Counted from the first letter of the stretch, positions 24,418 through 35,943 are shown. The stretch is DNA of 64,000 bases from Magnetococcales bacterium WMHbinv6 (GCA_002753135.1 PDZV01000006.1:1-64000); one strand, 5' to 3'. The notes: generated from the letters alone by a model not told the origin. Numbers and translations: made by a program.

Positions 24418-26274
24418 ATGTTTCGCCCCCATCCCGCCCATTGGTTTCGTCTGCTGGTCGTCCGCGAAGATTTGCCGCAAACCCTGGCCCTGCTGGCCAG
24501 CCAGCAAGGGATCGAACTGGAGATGCGCGAGGAGGAGAATCACACCCTGCTCTCCGATGAGGTGGCGGACTATCTGGCCCACTTTCAACAACTGGCCCGC
24601 CAGTATCAGGCCCATTGGCCGGAAGCCCGGGCAGAGCCGGTCCGCTTGCGCTTCAACCGGGAAAAAATTCCCGACAGTCCGCAAGAGGTGCTGGCCACCG
24701 CCCTGGAGGCCCTGGAACAGTGGCGCATCGAGGCCGAACCCCTGATTCAGCGACTGGACGAAGAACGGGCCCGCAACGCCGACTTGCTGCTCTACGAATC
24801 CTTGGCCCGGCAACTGGTCAGCCATCCCCAATCGGCCCAGCTGGATCTGGTGGCACTGCGGGAAAAACCGGGCTCCTGGTTGCAGGCAGAGCTGTTTTTT
24901 CTGCCGGAACCGCTCTCAGAAGAGAGGCAACACCCCTCCCTGCTGCTCTGCCCGGTGACCGGCGAAAATCACACTTTTCTGATTGCGCTCGGTGACCAGG
25001 AAGGGATGGCCGCCCTGCAGGAACAGGTCGCCAGCGCCAAAGGACGCTCCCTGTCGATTCCCTACTGGCCCCCGGGCACCACCGCCAAGGTGCTGCCGCA
25101 GATCAAGGAACGTCTGGAGGCCAGCAACCAGAAAAGGCAGCGTTTGCAACAGGCGCTGAACATCATTCATCGTCGCCACGATATTCCGACCAATCTGCAG
25201 GCAGTGGCCCGTCTGCAATGGTTTTTTTCCGCCATAGAACGGGTGCAGTCGGGGCCGTGGCTGGTTCGTCTCTCCGGCTGGACCGATCAAACCGACGGCG
25301 ACACCCTCAATCGCCTGTTGCAACAGGCCAATCTGCGGGCCCTGCTCGATCTTTCCGAACCGCCGCCCGCCGTCGAGCCGCCGACCATGCTGGTCAACAG
25401 CTGGTGGGCCAAACCGTTTGAAATTTTTGCCCGACTGTTGGGCATGCCCGGTCAGCATGAGGTGGATCCCACCCCCCTGCTCGCCCTGATTGCCCCGTTG
25501 CTGTTTGGCTACATGTTCGGCGATGTGGGCCAGGGGTTGCTGCTGACCGCCCTGGGGCTGGCGCTGCGCAAATCGCTGACCTTCTCCTGGCTGTTGATCT
25601 CCGGCGGTCTGGCGGCCACCTTTTTTGGCCTGTTGTTCGGCAGCTTTTTTTGTCGGGAAGATTGGTTGCCGGCCCTCTGGCTGCACCCGACCCAGCAGCC
25701 GCTGCCGGTCTTGGCCGTGCCCCTGTTTTTGGGGGTGTTGTTGATTTTGACCGGCTTGATTCTCGATGGTGTCAGCCACTACTGGCGCGGACAACTCGAA
25801 ACCTGGTGGTTGCGCAAATCCAGCATATTGCTCTGCTATCTGGGGGCGATGATCGGCCTGCTGCATCCGGTGGGCTGGATTTTGGCCGCCGCTGCCCTGG
25901 TCTGGTTTCTGCTCGGCAACCGCTTGGCCGGTGACTCGCTGCCAACCCTGCTGGCTCATCTGGCCCATCTGTTGGAGAGCGGTCTGCAGTTGGGGGTCAA
26001 TACCCTCTCCTTTGCCCGGGTGGGTGCTTTTGCCCTGGCCCATGCCGGTCTTGCGCAAGCGGTGGTCACCATGGCCGATCTGACCGGTCACCCTTTGGCC
26101 GCCTTTCTGGTCATGCTGCTGGGCAATCTGCTGATCATGCTTTTGGAGGGGTTGGTGGTCTCCGTGCAAACCACCCGTCTGATTTTGTTTGAATTTTTTG
26201 TCCGTTTTCTGCGCGGTGAGGGTCGCCCGTTCCGGCCCCTGACCCCGCCGCCCGGCTGGCTCTTTCAGGGATGA
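24418..26274 (+). CDS. ntpI: V/A-type ATPase subunit I (a subunit)
   Basis: The membrane stator subunit holds the half-channels for ion passage. The 618 residues split into a soluble arm (about 1-340, with long helices such as ASNQKRQRLQQALNII) and a membrane half with about seven or eight helices. FGYMFGDVGQGLLL is the conserved region around the first of these. The essential Arg is expected in the helix near LSFARVGAFALAHAGLA. GGAG lies eight bases before the ATG. It is slightly shorter than typical (about 650). Confidence 0.93.
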   Translation: MFRPHPAHWFRLLVVREDLPQTLALLASQQGIELEMREEENHTLLSDEVADYLAHFQQLARQYQAHWPEARAEPVRLRFNREKIPDSPQEVLATALEALEQWRIEAEPLIQRLDEERARNADLLLYESLARQLVSHPQSAQLDLVALREKPGSWLQAELFFLPEPLSEERQHPSLLLCPVTGENHTFLIALGDQEGMAALQEQVASAKGRSLSIPYWPPGTTAKVLPQIKERLEASNQKRQRLQQALNIIHRRHDIPTNLQAVARLQWFFSAIERVQSGPWLVRLSGWTDQTDGDTLNRLLQQANLRALLDLSEPPPAVEPPTMLVNSWWAKPFEIFARLLGMPGQHEVDPTPLLALIAPLLFGYMFGDVGQGLLLTALGLALRKSLTFSWLLISGGLAATFFGLLFGSFFCREDWLPALWLHPTQQPLPVLAVPLFLGVLLILTGLILDGVSHYWRGQLETWWLRKSSILLCYLGAMIGLLHPVGWILAAAALVWFLLGNRLAGDSLPTLLAHLAHLLESGLQLGVNTLSFARVGAFALAHAGLAQAVVTMADLTGHPLAAFLVMLLGNLLIMLLEGLVVSVQTTRLILFEFFVRFLRGEGRPFRPLTPPPGWLFQG

Positions 26275-26333
26275 CTGCCACCAGCCGGCCCTTTTGTTCA
26301 ACCCGTCATCGATCCGAAATCAAGGAGTGGATT

Positions 26334-26690
26334 ATGTCGCCACGCAGCAAAATCGCCATCGCGTTGACCCTGTTCACCGGCCTGCTGGCCACGGCCCTGC
26401 TCTTTTTGGGTGGTCCCGCCCTGGCCCTGGCCAGCGACCCCATGGGCGGAAGCGTCGCCCGCAGCACCGGAGATGCCGTTGGCCTCGGCTATATTGCCGC
26501 CGCTCTGGCCACCGGTCTCTCTTCCCTGGGGGCCGGTCTGGCCGTGGCCCATGTCGGTGCAGCGGCCATCGGTGCCATTACCGAAAAACCGGAACTGCTG
26601 GGCCGCATGTTGATTCTGGTCGGTTTGGCGGAAGGAATCGCCATCTATGGTCTGATCGTCTCCATCCTGATTTTGAACCGGTTGGGGTGA
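26334..26690 (+). CDS. ntpK: V/A-type ATPase proteolipid subunit K (c subunit)
   Basis: The rotor-ring subunit is a single helical hairpin of 118 residues. It begins with an N-terminal signal-like helix, as in Thermus K, rather than the doubled 4-helix form. Helix 1 is glycine-rich (ATGLSSLGAGLAVAHVG) and the loop reads AITEKPELLG. Helix 2 carries the single carboxylate in GLAEGIAIYGLIVSILIL. There is no Gln in helix 1 of the kind used by many Na+-binding rings, which leans towards H+ coupling, though weakly. Confidence 0.92.
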   Translation: MSPRSKIAIALTLFTGLLATALLFLGGPALALASDPMGGSVARSTGDAVGLGYIAAALATGLSSLGAGLAVAHVGAAAIGAITEKPELLGRMLILVGLAEGIAIYGLIVSILILNRLG

Positions 26691-26989
26691 TGCCTGCCAT
26701 CCTTTTTGTTGGCGATGCCGTCAGCGCCTCAGGCTGGCGGTTGGCAGGCGTGCAGACCCTGGTGCCAGAAGCCGGTACAGAGGCCGAGTGTGTGACCCAA
26801 CACGCCGTTGCCCCCACCCAACTGGTGCTGCTCACCGCCGCCATCGCCCAAACCTTGCCAGCAAGCGTGCAGCAACGCCTGTTCGCTTTGGTTTCGCCCA
26901 TGGTGCTGGTGGTACCCGATCTGCGCGATCAGTGCGCCATGCCCGATCTGGCAGAAACCGTGCGTAAACAATTGGGAGTCGGAGCGTGA
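26690..26989 (+). CDS. V/A-type ATPase subunit F
   Basis: The 99-residue protein starts on the last base of the K stop codon (TGATG). It has the Rossmann-like start ILFVGDAVSASGWRLAGV, LVLLTAAIAQ and the strand VLVVPD, as in the central-shaft subunit F. Family size is about 100-105. It overlaps the E gene by four bases. Confidence 0.85.
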   Translation: MPAILFVGDAVSASGWRLAGVQTLVPEAGTEAECVTQHAVAPTQLVLLTAAIAQTLPASVQQRLFALVSPMVLVVPDLRDQCAMPDLAETVRKQLGVGA

Positions 26990-27581
26990 ACGACGATCAC
27001 AGCGAACCTTTGCGCCTGCTGGTGCAACGCATTACCCAGCACCAGCAGCGGCACTGTCAGCACATTCTCGACGAAGCCCGCAGCCGTGCCGCCGAAATGG
27101 TGGCCAATGCCACCGCCGAAGCAGAGCGGCGGGAAGCAGCGGCTCTGGCTGCCGAACAGCAACGTTTGGCCGATACGGCGGCCACCCTGCAGGCCCGTCA
27201 GGCCACCGAGCAACGACAGCAACGGTTGCTGCAGACCCGTGCCTTGCTGGAACGGGGCTGGAGTCGCCTGCTGGAAACCTTGCAACAGCAGTGGGCCGAC
27301 AGCAACCAGCGCCGCCAGTGGTTGCAGAGCCTGCTGCAACAGGCCCGGCGCACCTTCGCCCATGCGGACTGGCTTGTTCTGCACCCCCCGGAATGGGACG
27401 CACAAGAGTGGCAGCAGCAACTGCCCGAGGCCCGCTTTCAGGTCGATCCCTCTTTAAGTGCCGGCATCAAAATCGGCTGCCGGGGTGCCTGGCTGGATGG
27501 CAGCATACAGGGGATGATGGCCAACCGCCGCGAACTTTCCGGTCTGTTGTTGGCCCAATTGGCAATCGATGAGGAACCGTC

Positions 27582-27585
<4 letters not shown>
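26986..27585 (+). CDS. ntpE: V/A-type ATPase subunit E
   Basis: The peripheral-stalk subunit pairs with G. The 199 residues have an N-terminal coiled helix (about 5-110: ILDEARSRAAEMVANATAEA) and a C-terminal globular domain ending GIKIGCRGAWLDGSI, as in family members. It overlaps both neighbours by four bases, so F-E-A are translationally coupled. Confidence 0.88.
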
Positions 27586-29342
<1,757 letters not shown>

Positions 29343-29404
29343 ACGGCCATTTCCCGCTCGGCAAGCACGCTCTCCACCCTGTCACAACAAGGATATAGAC
29401 GGCC

Positions 29405-30805
29405 ATGATCACAGCAAACCTCTCCCTGACCGACGCCACCACCCGCATTGATGGTCCGCTGCTTTTTGCCCATCGGCGGGTCGATGTCGGCCTCAACGAA
29501 GCCGTTGAGGTGACCGGCAGCGACGGACATCCCCGCCTGGGTCGTATCGCCGCCCTGGACGATGAGTTGATGACCGTGGAAATTCTCGAATCGACCAGCG
29601 GCCTGGGACTGCGTGGTACCCGCATCCGCTTTTTTGGCGAACCGATCTCTTTTTCCTTGGGACCGGGCATTTTAGGGCGGGTATTTGACGGGGTGGGGCG
29701 GGTGATCGATGGCGGTCCGCCCATTGCCACCCGCTCGCGCATGCCGGTGGATGGGGCCGTCCTCAACCCGATACGCCGCAAAAAACCGGAAGATTTTATC
29801 GAAACCGGCGTTTCGACCATCGATGTTCTCAACAGTCTGGTGCGCGGACAGAAATTGCCGATTTTTTCCGGTGGCGGTCTGCCGCATAACCGCCTGGCGA
29901 TCGAAATTGCCCTGCATGCCCGCCTGCGCGCCGGTCAGGAGACAACAGAAACACAATCCCCTTTTGCCATCGTCTTTGCCGGGATCGGCGTTCCTTTTGA
30001 AACGGCTGAATTTTTCCGCCGATCTCTGGAAGAGAGTGGTGCCCTCGGTCGCACCGCCCTCTTCCTCAACCTGGCCTCCGACTCCAGCACGCAGCGGCTG
30101 TTGGCACCCCGTTTTGCCCTCACCGCCGCCGAATATCTGGCCTTTGTCGAAGGGAGGCACGTGCTGGTCATCATCACCGATTTCACCAACTATTGCGAAG
30201 CCTTGCGGGAAGTCTCCGCCAGCCATGGTGAAATTCCCGGTCGCAAAGGCTACCCCGGCTACATGTATTCCGATCTGGCCACCCTCTACGAACGGGCGGG
30301 CAGTCTGCAAGGCAAACCGGGCACCTTAACCCAACTGCCCATTTTGACCATGCCTTCCGACGACATCAGCCATCCGATTCCCGATCTGACCGGCTATATT
30401 ACCGAGGGGCAGATTACCCTGAACCGCTCTCTGGACCGGGAAGGGATCTATCCCCCGGTCGGGGTGTTGCCCAGCCTTTCCCGTTTGATGAAAGATGGTA
30501 TCGGTCCTGGTTTTACCCACCCGGACCATCCGGCCCTGGCCAATCAGCTCTATGCCTCCTACGCCCGCGCCACCCAGGTACGCCTGTTGGCCAACGTGGT
30601 CGGCAGCGATGGCTTGACCCCCGACGATCGCCGCATGCTCACCTTTGGCCAGCAGTTTGAACAGCGCTTTATCCGCCAGGAAAAGGCCCGCTCCCTGGAA
30701 GAGAGCATGAATGAAGGGTGGTCGCTGCTCCGCCAGTTGCCGATTGGCGAGCTGTCTCGGCTCAATGATCAACAAATCGACACCTACATCCACGGAAGCG
30801 ACTAA
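29405..30805 (+). CDS. ntpB: V/A-type ATPase regulatory subunit B
   Basis: The 466-residue non-catalytic subunit has GGGLPHNRLAIEIALHA in place of a functional P-loop. It also has VFAGIGVPFETAEFF, EGRHVLVIITDFTNYCEALREVSASHGEIPGR (only the pattern matters here), and SDLATLYERAGS. Length is normal. Its stop shares a base with the D start codon. Confidence 0.95.
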   Translation: MITANLSLTDATTRIDGPLLFAHRRVDVGLNEAVEVTGSDGHPRLGRIAALDDELMTVEILESTSGLGLRGTRIRFFGEPISFSLGPGILGRVFDGVGRVIDGGPPIATRSRMPVDGAVLNPIRRKKPEDFIETGVSTIDVLNSLVRGQKLPIFSGGGLPHNRLAIEIALHARLRAGQETTETQSPFAIVFAGIGVPFETAEFFRRSLEESGALGRTALFLNLASDSSTQRLLAPRFALTAAEYLAFVEGRHVLVIITDFTNYCEALREVSASHGEIPGRKGYPGYMYSDLATLYERAGSLQGKPGTLTQLPILTMPSDDISHPIPDLTGYITEGQITLNRSLDREGIYPPVGVLPSLSRLMKDGIGPGFTHPDHPALANQLYASYARATQVRLLANVVGSDGLTPDDRRMLTFGQQFEQRFIRQEKARSLEESMNEGWSLLRQLPIGELSRLNDQQIDTYIHGSD

Positions 30806-31398
30806 TGGAAAGCACACCAACCCGCAGTGCCCTGCTCCGGGCACGGGAAGAACGCCAGGTAATGGGTGAAGGGTTCCGTTTTCTGGATGAAAAGCGACTC
30901 CTCCTCGCCTCGGAAATGGCCCGCCAGTTTGAACGCTACCGCCAGGAGCGGGAAATGTTTCTGCAGTTGCACCAGGAGGCGGTGGCCGCCCTGCAACAGA
31001 CGCTGCTGCGCCATGGCCTGCATGGCCTGCAACTGCTACCGGCCAGCAGCGAGGCCCTGGCACCTCTGCAGCCGGAAGCACGCCGCTTTTTTGGTGTCAT
31101 CCTGCAGGAGATTCCCCCCGCTGTCGACGCCACCCCCCCTTCCGGCAACCAACTGAGCCCGGAAGCTCGGCTCTGCCAGCAACAATTCCGGCAACTGCTC
31201 ACCGCCAGTACCCTCCTGGCCGCCCGTTCCGGCAATCTGCACCGCCTGCTGGCCGAATACAAACGGACCGAACGGCGGGCCCGCGCCCTGGAAGATGTGT
31301 TGCTCCCCGAATTGGACGCCCTGATCCACGAAATGGACCTCAGTCTGGAAGAGCTGGATCAAGAAGAGTCGGTCCGCGTGCGCTTGGGTCGCAGCTGA
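30805..31398 (+). CDS. ntpD: V/A-type ATPase subunit D
   Basis: The central-shaft subunit is a 197-residue antiparallel coiled coil. The N-terminal helix (LDEKRLLLASEMARQF) and the C-terminal helix (LAEYKRTERRARALEDVLLPEL) are the conserved parts. It is somewhat shorter than Thermus D (about 223), mainly at the C-terminus. It is last in the operon; no hairpin terminator follows immediately. Confidence 0.92.
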   Translation: MESTPTRSALLRAREERQVMGEGFRFLDEKRLLLASEMARQFERYRQEREMFLQLHQEAVAALQQTLLRHGLHGLQLLPASSEALAPLQPEARRFFGVILQEIPPAVDATPPSGNQLSPEARLCQQQFRQLLTASTLLAARSGNLHRLLAEYKRTERRARALEDVLLPELDALIHEMDLSLEELDQEESVRVRLGRS

Positions 31399-31402
31399 TC
31401 AT

Positions 31403-31469
31403 CTTCGCAAAAATAACCATCCGAAACCGCTTGCCCCTTCGCAAAAATAACCATCCGAAACCGCTTGCC
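31403..31469. repeat. 34-base direct repeat, two tandem units
   Basis: The 33-base unit CTTCGCAAAAATAACC... occurs at 31403-31435 and 31437-31469 without a mismatch; the period is 34. It begins five bases after the V/A-ATPase operon stop. The first part shares GCAAAAATAAC with the arm of the 159-bp palindromes 21 kb away. It is too short and has no spacers to be a CRISPR. Confidence 0.85.
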
Positions 31470-31618
31470 ATAAAGAACGCTTGCACAACGAGATCGCAAA
31501 AATTTATTAAATTATAAAACTTGCGAAATATTTTTTATTCGCCCATTGGCACCTTTTACCGCTTTTTCTGTCCAAAAAAAATCGCATTGCAACACTCCCA
31601 CGCCAAGTTTGACGTTGC

Positions 31619-31648
31619 TTGACATGGCCTGTCGGGAGGGCGTACAGT
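31619..31648 (+). promoter_or_regulatory. Putative promoter of the MgtC/DUF4010 gene
   Basis: A consensus TTGACA (31619-31624) and TACAGT (31643-31648) are spaced by 18 bases, about 160 bases before the start codon. A second TTGACA at 31784 is too close to the ATG to serve it. Confidence 0.35.
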
Positions 31649-31809
31649 CCGCCGGGTTGGCATTGTTCGGCTTGCTTGCAGCCTCTTGTGACCGTCTGTT
31701 TTTTTTCTGGAAGCTGCCACCCGGATTGTGTGAGCGGCAGTTCAGCGTCGGGTAACCGACGGTGAATTCTTTGGCGCAAACTATTGACATACATCAGGAA
31801 TTTTACATT

Positions 31810-33120
31810 ATGGAAAACGATACCATACATATTGGCTTGCGACTGCTGGTCTCCTTGTCCATCGGTTTTGTCATCGGCATTGAACGGACCATCGCCAAGC
31901 GGGGCTCTGAACATCGGGTCGGTGCCCGAGACTTTATGCTGGTCTCTATCTTCTCTTTTGTCTCCAGTTTAATGCAGGACAAGCCTTATGTTTGGGCTCT
32001 GGCTTTCGGTATTGTCCTGCTCTACTCCTTGATGATCAGCATCTTTGAAAACATCAAAGAGGTTTCTGGTCTGACGACTGTAATTACATTGCCAATTACT
32101 TTTATACTTGCATCGCTGATCAATTTTGGGGTCAATTTTTGGATTGTTGCCACCTTGCTGTTTGTCGTGATTCTGGTACTGGGCATGAAAGAGCAGCTGC
32201 ATGCCTTCAGCGATGACTTCCAGCTCTTTGAAATTCTCGACCTGGCCATTTTGATTGCCATCACCATCACCATTACGCCGCTGGTGCCTGGCAATCTGTT
32301 CCTGCCGGTGCCGTTGTTCAACTACAGTGGCGGGGTCTGGAGCGTCACCTTTCAAAATATCAGTGTCGCCACCTTCTGGAAGGTGGTGGTCATGGTCAGC
32401 ATCATGAGCTTTGGTGCCCACTTTATCACCAAATATATCAAAGGGCGCAACGCGCTGTTGTTGGCCACCTTTTTTGGTGGTTTGGTCTCATCGCTGGCCA
32501 CCATCATCCTGTTGTTGAGCAAAGATCCGGAAGGGGGCAAAGAGGAGTTGGCCCCGCGAGAAATTTTTCTCGGCTTTGTTGCCGCCAACACCGGCTCGAT
32601 CACCAAGGATATTGCCGTCTTTTTCCTGGTGATCGGTTCGGTTGCCTTTGAGAGATACCTCTTTCCCATGGTCTCGACCCTGTTGCTGTTTGTCGGCTTC
32701 ACCACCTACTCTTTTGCCCGTGCCCAACCTGGTGAGATCAAAATTACCAAACGTCCTTTGCCCCTCAGCTTTGTGGCAAAATTTTCCTTTGTTTTTGCCT
32801 GTGTCATGGTCTTCATGGCCATGGTTACCCACTATCTGGGTAGCGGTGCCACCGTTTTGGCTGCCTTTTTCTCTGGGGTCATCAGCTCTGCCGCCGCCCT
32901 GGCTGCGGTCGGCAACTCGTTGTCCAGTGGCAGCATCTCGGTCGATGTGGCCGGTTGGAGTACCATTGCCGCCCTGTTGGGCTCGCTGACTGCCAAATAT
33001 ATGGTGATCGCCAAAATGATCGGTTGGCACAAAAGCCTGCGCTTCGCCATGCCAATCGCCGCCCTGGCCGGTGTCGGTCTCAGCACCATGTGGATGTCGC
33101 TCTCCATCGCCACGCGTTAA
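31810..33120 (+). CDS. MgtC/SapB and DUF4010 membrane protein
   Basis: The 436-residue integral membrane protein has an MgtC-like N-terminus (SIGFVIGIERTIAKRG... VGARDFMLVSIFSF) and a DUF4010 C-terminal half with many helices (FFGGLVSSLATIILLLS; GVISSAAALAAVGNSL). About 12 to 13 hydrophobic segments are visible. I chose ATG 31810 with AGGA about ten bases upstream; a GTG 48 bases earlier is possible. Some MgtC relatives affect Mg2+ homeostasis or ATPase activity, but no function is established for this fused form. It is monocistronic, ending in a strong terminator. Confidence 0.85.
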   Translation: MENDTIHIGLRLLVSLSIGFVIGIERTIAKRGSEHRVGARDFMLVSIFSFVSSLMQDKPYVWALAFGIVLLYSLMISIFENIKEVSGLTTVITLPITFILASLINFGVNFWIVATLLFVVILVLGMKEQLHAFSDDFQLFEILDLAILIAITITITPLVPGNLFLPVPLFNYSGGVWSVTFQNISVATFWKVVVMVSIMSFGAHFITKYIKGRNALLLATFFGGLVSSLATIILLLSKDPEGGKEELAPREIFLGFVAANTGSITKDIAVFFLVIGSVAFERYLFPMVSTLLLFVGFTTYSFARAQPGEIKITKRPLPLSFVAKFSFVFACVMVFMAMVTHYLGSGATVLAAFFSGVISSAAALAAVGNSLSSGSISVDVAGWSTIAALLGSLTAKYMVIAKMIGWHKSLRFAMPIAALAGVGLSTMWMSLSIATR

Positions 33121-33164
33121 AACGGATCGTCTGTCGAGCACGACAAACCGAACGGCAGCATGCA

Positions 33165-33192
33165 GGCGGACTGGTGACAGTCCGCCTTTTTT
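33165..33192 (+). terminator. Rho-independent terminator
   Basis: The stem GGCGGACT (33165-33172) with AGTCCGCC (33179-33186), a six-base loop and an immediate run of six T's form a textbook terminator. It lies 45 bases after the MgtC/DUF4010 stop and separates it from purM. Confidence 0.93.
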
Positions 33193-33286
33193 CTTTTAAA
33201 ATTATGGAAAGCTGAAACTCCCCGTGCAACTGATCGTGGGAGATCGGCCCTCGCTATGCTGACTTTTTTTCCGGAGCTTGATCGGT

Positions 33287-34342
33287 ATGTCCTCTGCTGA
33301 GCCTCTTAAACCCGTGACTTATCGCGATTCCGGCGTCGATATTGATGCCGGCAACCGGGTCGTCTCTCTGATCCGTGCTGCGGTCGCCTCCACCCATCGC
33401 CCGGAAGTGGCCTCTGATTTGGGGGGATTTGGTGCCCTGTTCCATCCGGATTGGCAAAAATACCGCGATCCGGTGCTGGTCTCCGCCACCGACGGGGTCG
33501 GCACCAAATTGAAATTGGCCTTTTTGACCGGTCGTCTGGATACCGTCGGCATTGATCTGGTGGCCATGTCGGTCAACGATCTGATTGTGCAGGGGGCGGA
33601 ACCGCTCTTTTTTCTTGACTATTTTGCTACCGGTCGCCTCAAGCCGGAAGATGCCGCCACCGTCATTCAAGGCATTGCTGCCGGTTGCCGACAGGCCGGT
33701 TGTGCCCTGATCGGTGGTGAAACGGCGGAAATGCCCGGTTTTTATCCGGATGGGGAGTTTGATCTGGCCGGTTTTGCCGTCGGTATCGTCGAAAAAGAGC
33801 GGATCATCGATGGTCGCCATATTCAACCGGGCGACGCCGTCATCGGCCTGGCATCCTCCGGGCCCCACTCCAACGGCTACTCTTTGATCCGCAAACTGAT
33901 CCTCGATCCGTCAGGCCCCGGACTGCAGGCCCCTTTCGAGGGCACAACCCTGGGCGAAGCGTTGCTGACACCAACCCGCATCTACGTCAAGCCACTGCTG
34001 GCCGTGCAGCAACAGCTGACCATCAAAGGGCTGGTCCACATCACCGGCGGCGGTTTTTGGGAAAACATTCCCCGTGTTCTGCCCGCCCATTGCGCGGTAG
34101 CCATCGCCAAAAACAGCTGGCAACGACCGGCCATCTTTGATCTGTTGCAATCTTTGGGTCGCATTGCGGAAACGGAAATGTTGCGCACCTTCAACTGTGG
34201 TTTGGGCATGGTGGTAATCGTCGCCGCCGCCGATGCCGAGCGGACGCTGCAGTTGTTGCAGCAACACGGTGAACAGGCCTGGCTGGCGGGTCAGGTGGTG
34301 GCGAGAGTCACGGCAGACGATCCTGCGGTGACTCTCTCTTGA
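33287..34342 (+). CDS. purM: Phosphoribosylformylglycinamidine cyclo-ligase
   Basis: PurM closes the imidazole ring in purine synthesis (AIR synthase). Seen are [49 protein letters not shown] and [29 protein letters not shown] and [16 protein letters not shown] follow. The 351 residues match the family. ATG 33287 has GGAG ten bases upstream; an in-frame TTG at 33278 is too close to that site. purN follows after 36 bases. Confidence 0.96.
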   Translation: MSSAEPLKPVTYRDSGVDIDAGNRVVSLIRAAVASTHRPEVASDLGGFGALFHPDWQKYRDPVLVSATDGVGTKLKLAFLTGRLDTVGIDLVAMSVNDLIVQGAEPLFFLDYFATGRLKPEDAATVIQGIAAGCRQAGCALIGGETAEMPGFYPDGEFDLAGFAVGIVEKERIIDGRHIQPGDAVIGLASSGPHSNGYSLIRKLILDPSGPGLQAPFEGTTLGEALLTPTRIYVKPLLAVQQQLTIKGLVHITGGGFWENIPRVLPAHCAVAIAKNSWQRPAIFDLLQSLGRIAETEMLRTFNCGLGMVVIVAAADAERTLQLLQQHGEQAWLAGQVVARVTADDPAVTLS

Positions 34343-34378
34343 CTTTTTTCCCTCTGGTACGGATGTAACCCAGCAGCC

Positions 34379-35047
34379 ATGAACGCCGACTCTCTCCCTT
34401 TGCCCATTGCCGTGCTGATTTCCGGCGGTGGCAGCAACCTGCAAGCCCTGATCGATGGCTGTGCCACCGGCATGATTCCCGGTCGCATTGTCCTGGTCAT
34501 CAGCAACAACCCGGAGGCTTTTGGCATCAAACGGGCCAAACATCATCACATTCCGACCCGGATCGTTGACCATCGTCTCTACGCCAATCGGGCCGCCTTT
34601 GATCAGGAGTTGGCCCGACTGATCGATCAGGCCGAGGCACAACTGGTCTGTCTGGCCGGTTTTATGCGTGTGTTGACCGCCGATTTCACCCACCACTATG
34701 CCGGTCGCCTGATCAACATTCATCCGGCGCTGCTGCCTGCCTTTCCCGGCCTGCATGTGCAACGCCAGGCCATCGAAGCCGGTGCCCGCTTTTCTGGAGC
34801 CACCGTCCACTTTGTGGTACCAGAAGTGGATGCCGGTCCGATCATCGTGCAGGCGGTGGTACCGGTCTTGGCCGACGATACTCCAGATACCCTGGCCGCC
34901 CGCATCCTGCACCAGGAACACCGGATCTATCCGCTCGCCGTGCGCTGGTTTGCTCAAGGACGACTGCAGCTCGAAGGCAATCGTGTCCGGGTCCTGAATG
35001 CCGACGAAAAGGAACAGGATGTTTTGATTCATCCGACTGGGGAGTAA
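34379..35047 (+). CDS. purN: Phosphoribosylglycinamide formyltransferase
   Basis: PurN transfers a formyl group from 10-formyl-THF to GAR. The 222 residues show AVLISGGGSNLQALID, LAGFMRVL, the catalytic INIHPALLPAFPGLH, and the loop SGATVHFVVPEVDAGPII with the active Asp. It sits in its usual pair with purM, and TauE begins 22 bases after the stop. Confidence 0.96.
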   Translation: MNADSLPLPIAVLISGGGSNLQALIDGCATGMIPGRIVLVISNNPEAFGIKRAKHHHIPTRIVDHRLYANRAAFDQELARLIDQAEAQLVCLAGFMRVLTADFTHHYAGRLINIHPALLPAFPGLHVQRQAIEAGARFSGATVHFVVPEVDAGPIIVQAVVPVLADDTPDTLAARILHQEHRIYPLAVRWFAQGRLQLEGNRVRVLNADEKEQDVLIHPTGE

Positions 35048-35069
35048 TCATGGCCGTCACCTTGACTGG

Positions 35070-35915
35070 ATGTCCAGCACCATGACCCTTCTCTCCCTGC
35101 AATTTATCGGCTATCTGGCCTCCGGTCTGTTGGCGGGGGTGTTGGCCGGACTGTTCGGCATCGGTGGCGGCATCCTCATCGTCCCGGCCCTGCTCTATCT
35201 GTTCCATCTCGATGGCATCAACCCGGTCATCTCGATGCAGTTGGCCGCCGGAACCTCTTTGGCCACCATCATTTTTACCAGCCTCTCCGCCACCTGGAAC
35301 CACCACCGCCATCACAGCGTCCACTGGCTGCTGGTGTGTCGCTATATTCCCGGCATCGTGGTCGGTGTCTGGCTGGGTGCTTTCTTGGCCTCTCTGTTGG
35401 AAAGCAACGACCTGGTGATCCTCTTCGCCCTGTTTGAAATTGTCGTCGGCTTGCGTATGATCTTCCCCTCGCCCCGTCCACAACCGGAACCGACCATCGA
35501 TGAACACCTCGCAGCCCCAGCCAAACTGCAAAGCTTTCTCCATGTCAGCGGCATCGCCACCCTGATCGGCACCATCAGTACCCTGTTCGGCATTGGTGGC
35601 GGCACCATGCTGGTGCCCGCACTGACCTTGCTCTCCGGTTTGACCATTCATCAAGCCATCGGCACCTCCTCGGCTATCGGTGCCGTCCTCTCTCTGACCG
35701 GAACCACCGGCATGATTCAATCCGGCTGGGAAAACAGTGGCCTGCCCCCCGATACCGTCGGCTTTGTCGTACCGCTGGCCGCCTTTGGCGTCATCCTGGG
35801 AACCTTGATCACCACCCCGCTGGGTGTCAAACTGGCGCACCATACTGAACCTCAGCAGTTGAAAAAGGGCTTTGGCATCCTGTTACTGCTGGTCGGCATC
35901 CGACTGCTGTGGTAA
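35070..35915 (+). CDS. TauE/SafE-family sulfite or organosulfonate exporter
   Basis: The 281-residue membrane protein has two internally similar halves. Each contains the glycine-rich motif LAGLFGIGGGILIVPAL or STLFGIGGGTMLVPAL, followed by AAGTSLATIIFTSL or GTSSAIGAVLSL. About eight helices are visible. The family exports sulfite, sulfoacetate or similar anions; the substrate is unknown here. ATG 35070 or 35082 could start. It lies between pur genes and the LPS heptose genes, probably on the same transcript. Confidence 0.87.
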   Translation: MSSTMTLLSLQFIGYLASGLLAGVLAGLFGIGGGILIVPALLYLFHLDGINPVISMQLAAGTSLATIIFTSLSATWNHHRHHSVHWLLVCRYIPGIVVGVWLGAFLASLLESNDLVILFALFEIVVGLRMIFPSPRPQPEPTIDEHLAAPAKLQSFLHVSGIATLIGTISTLFGIGGGTMLVPALTLLSGLTIHQAIGTSSAIGAVLSLTGTTGMIQSGWENSGLPPDTVGFVVPLAAFGVILGTLITTPLGVKLAHHTEPQQLKKGFGILLLLVGIRLLW

Positions 35916-35943
35916 CCCACATCCAAGTAGAGAGCCACCTCGA

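Larger units (their letters stand above)
31399..31809. other. 411-base spacer with tandem repeat, AT-rich tract and promoter
   Basis: This is the longest gene-free stretch in the window apart from the region before the ATPase operon. It holds the 34-base tandem repeat (31403-31469), an AT-rich tract (about 31497-31545), and a promoter-like pair at 31619-31648. Small frames on both strands here have no ribosome binding sites or recognisable products, so I do not call them genes. Confidence 0.6.

Noticed and set aside
31403-31469. CRISPR array
   Set aside because: Only two units with a single-base gap, no spacers, and no cas genes nearby.
31784-31812. Second promoter (TTGACA at 31784) for the MgtC/DUF4010 gene
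   Set aside because: Its -10 box would overlap the start codon chosen at 31810, so it cannot drive that start.
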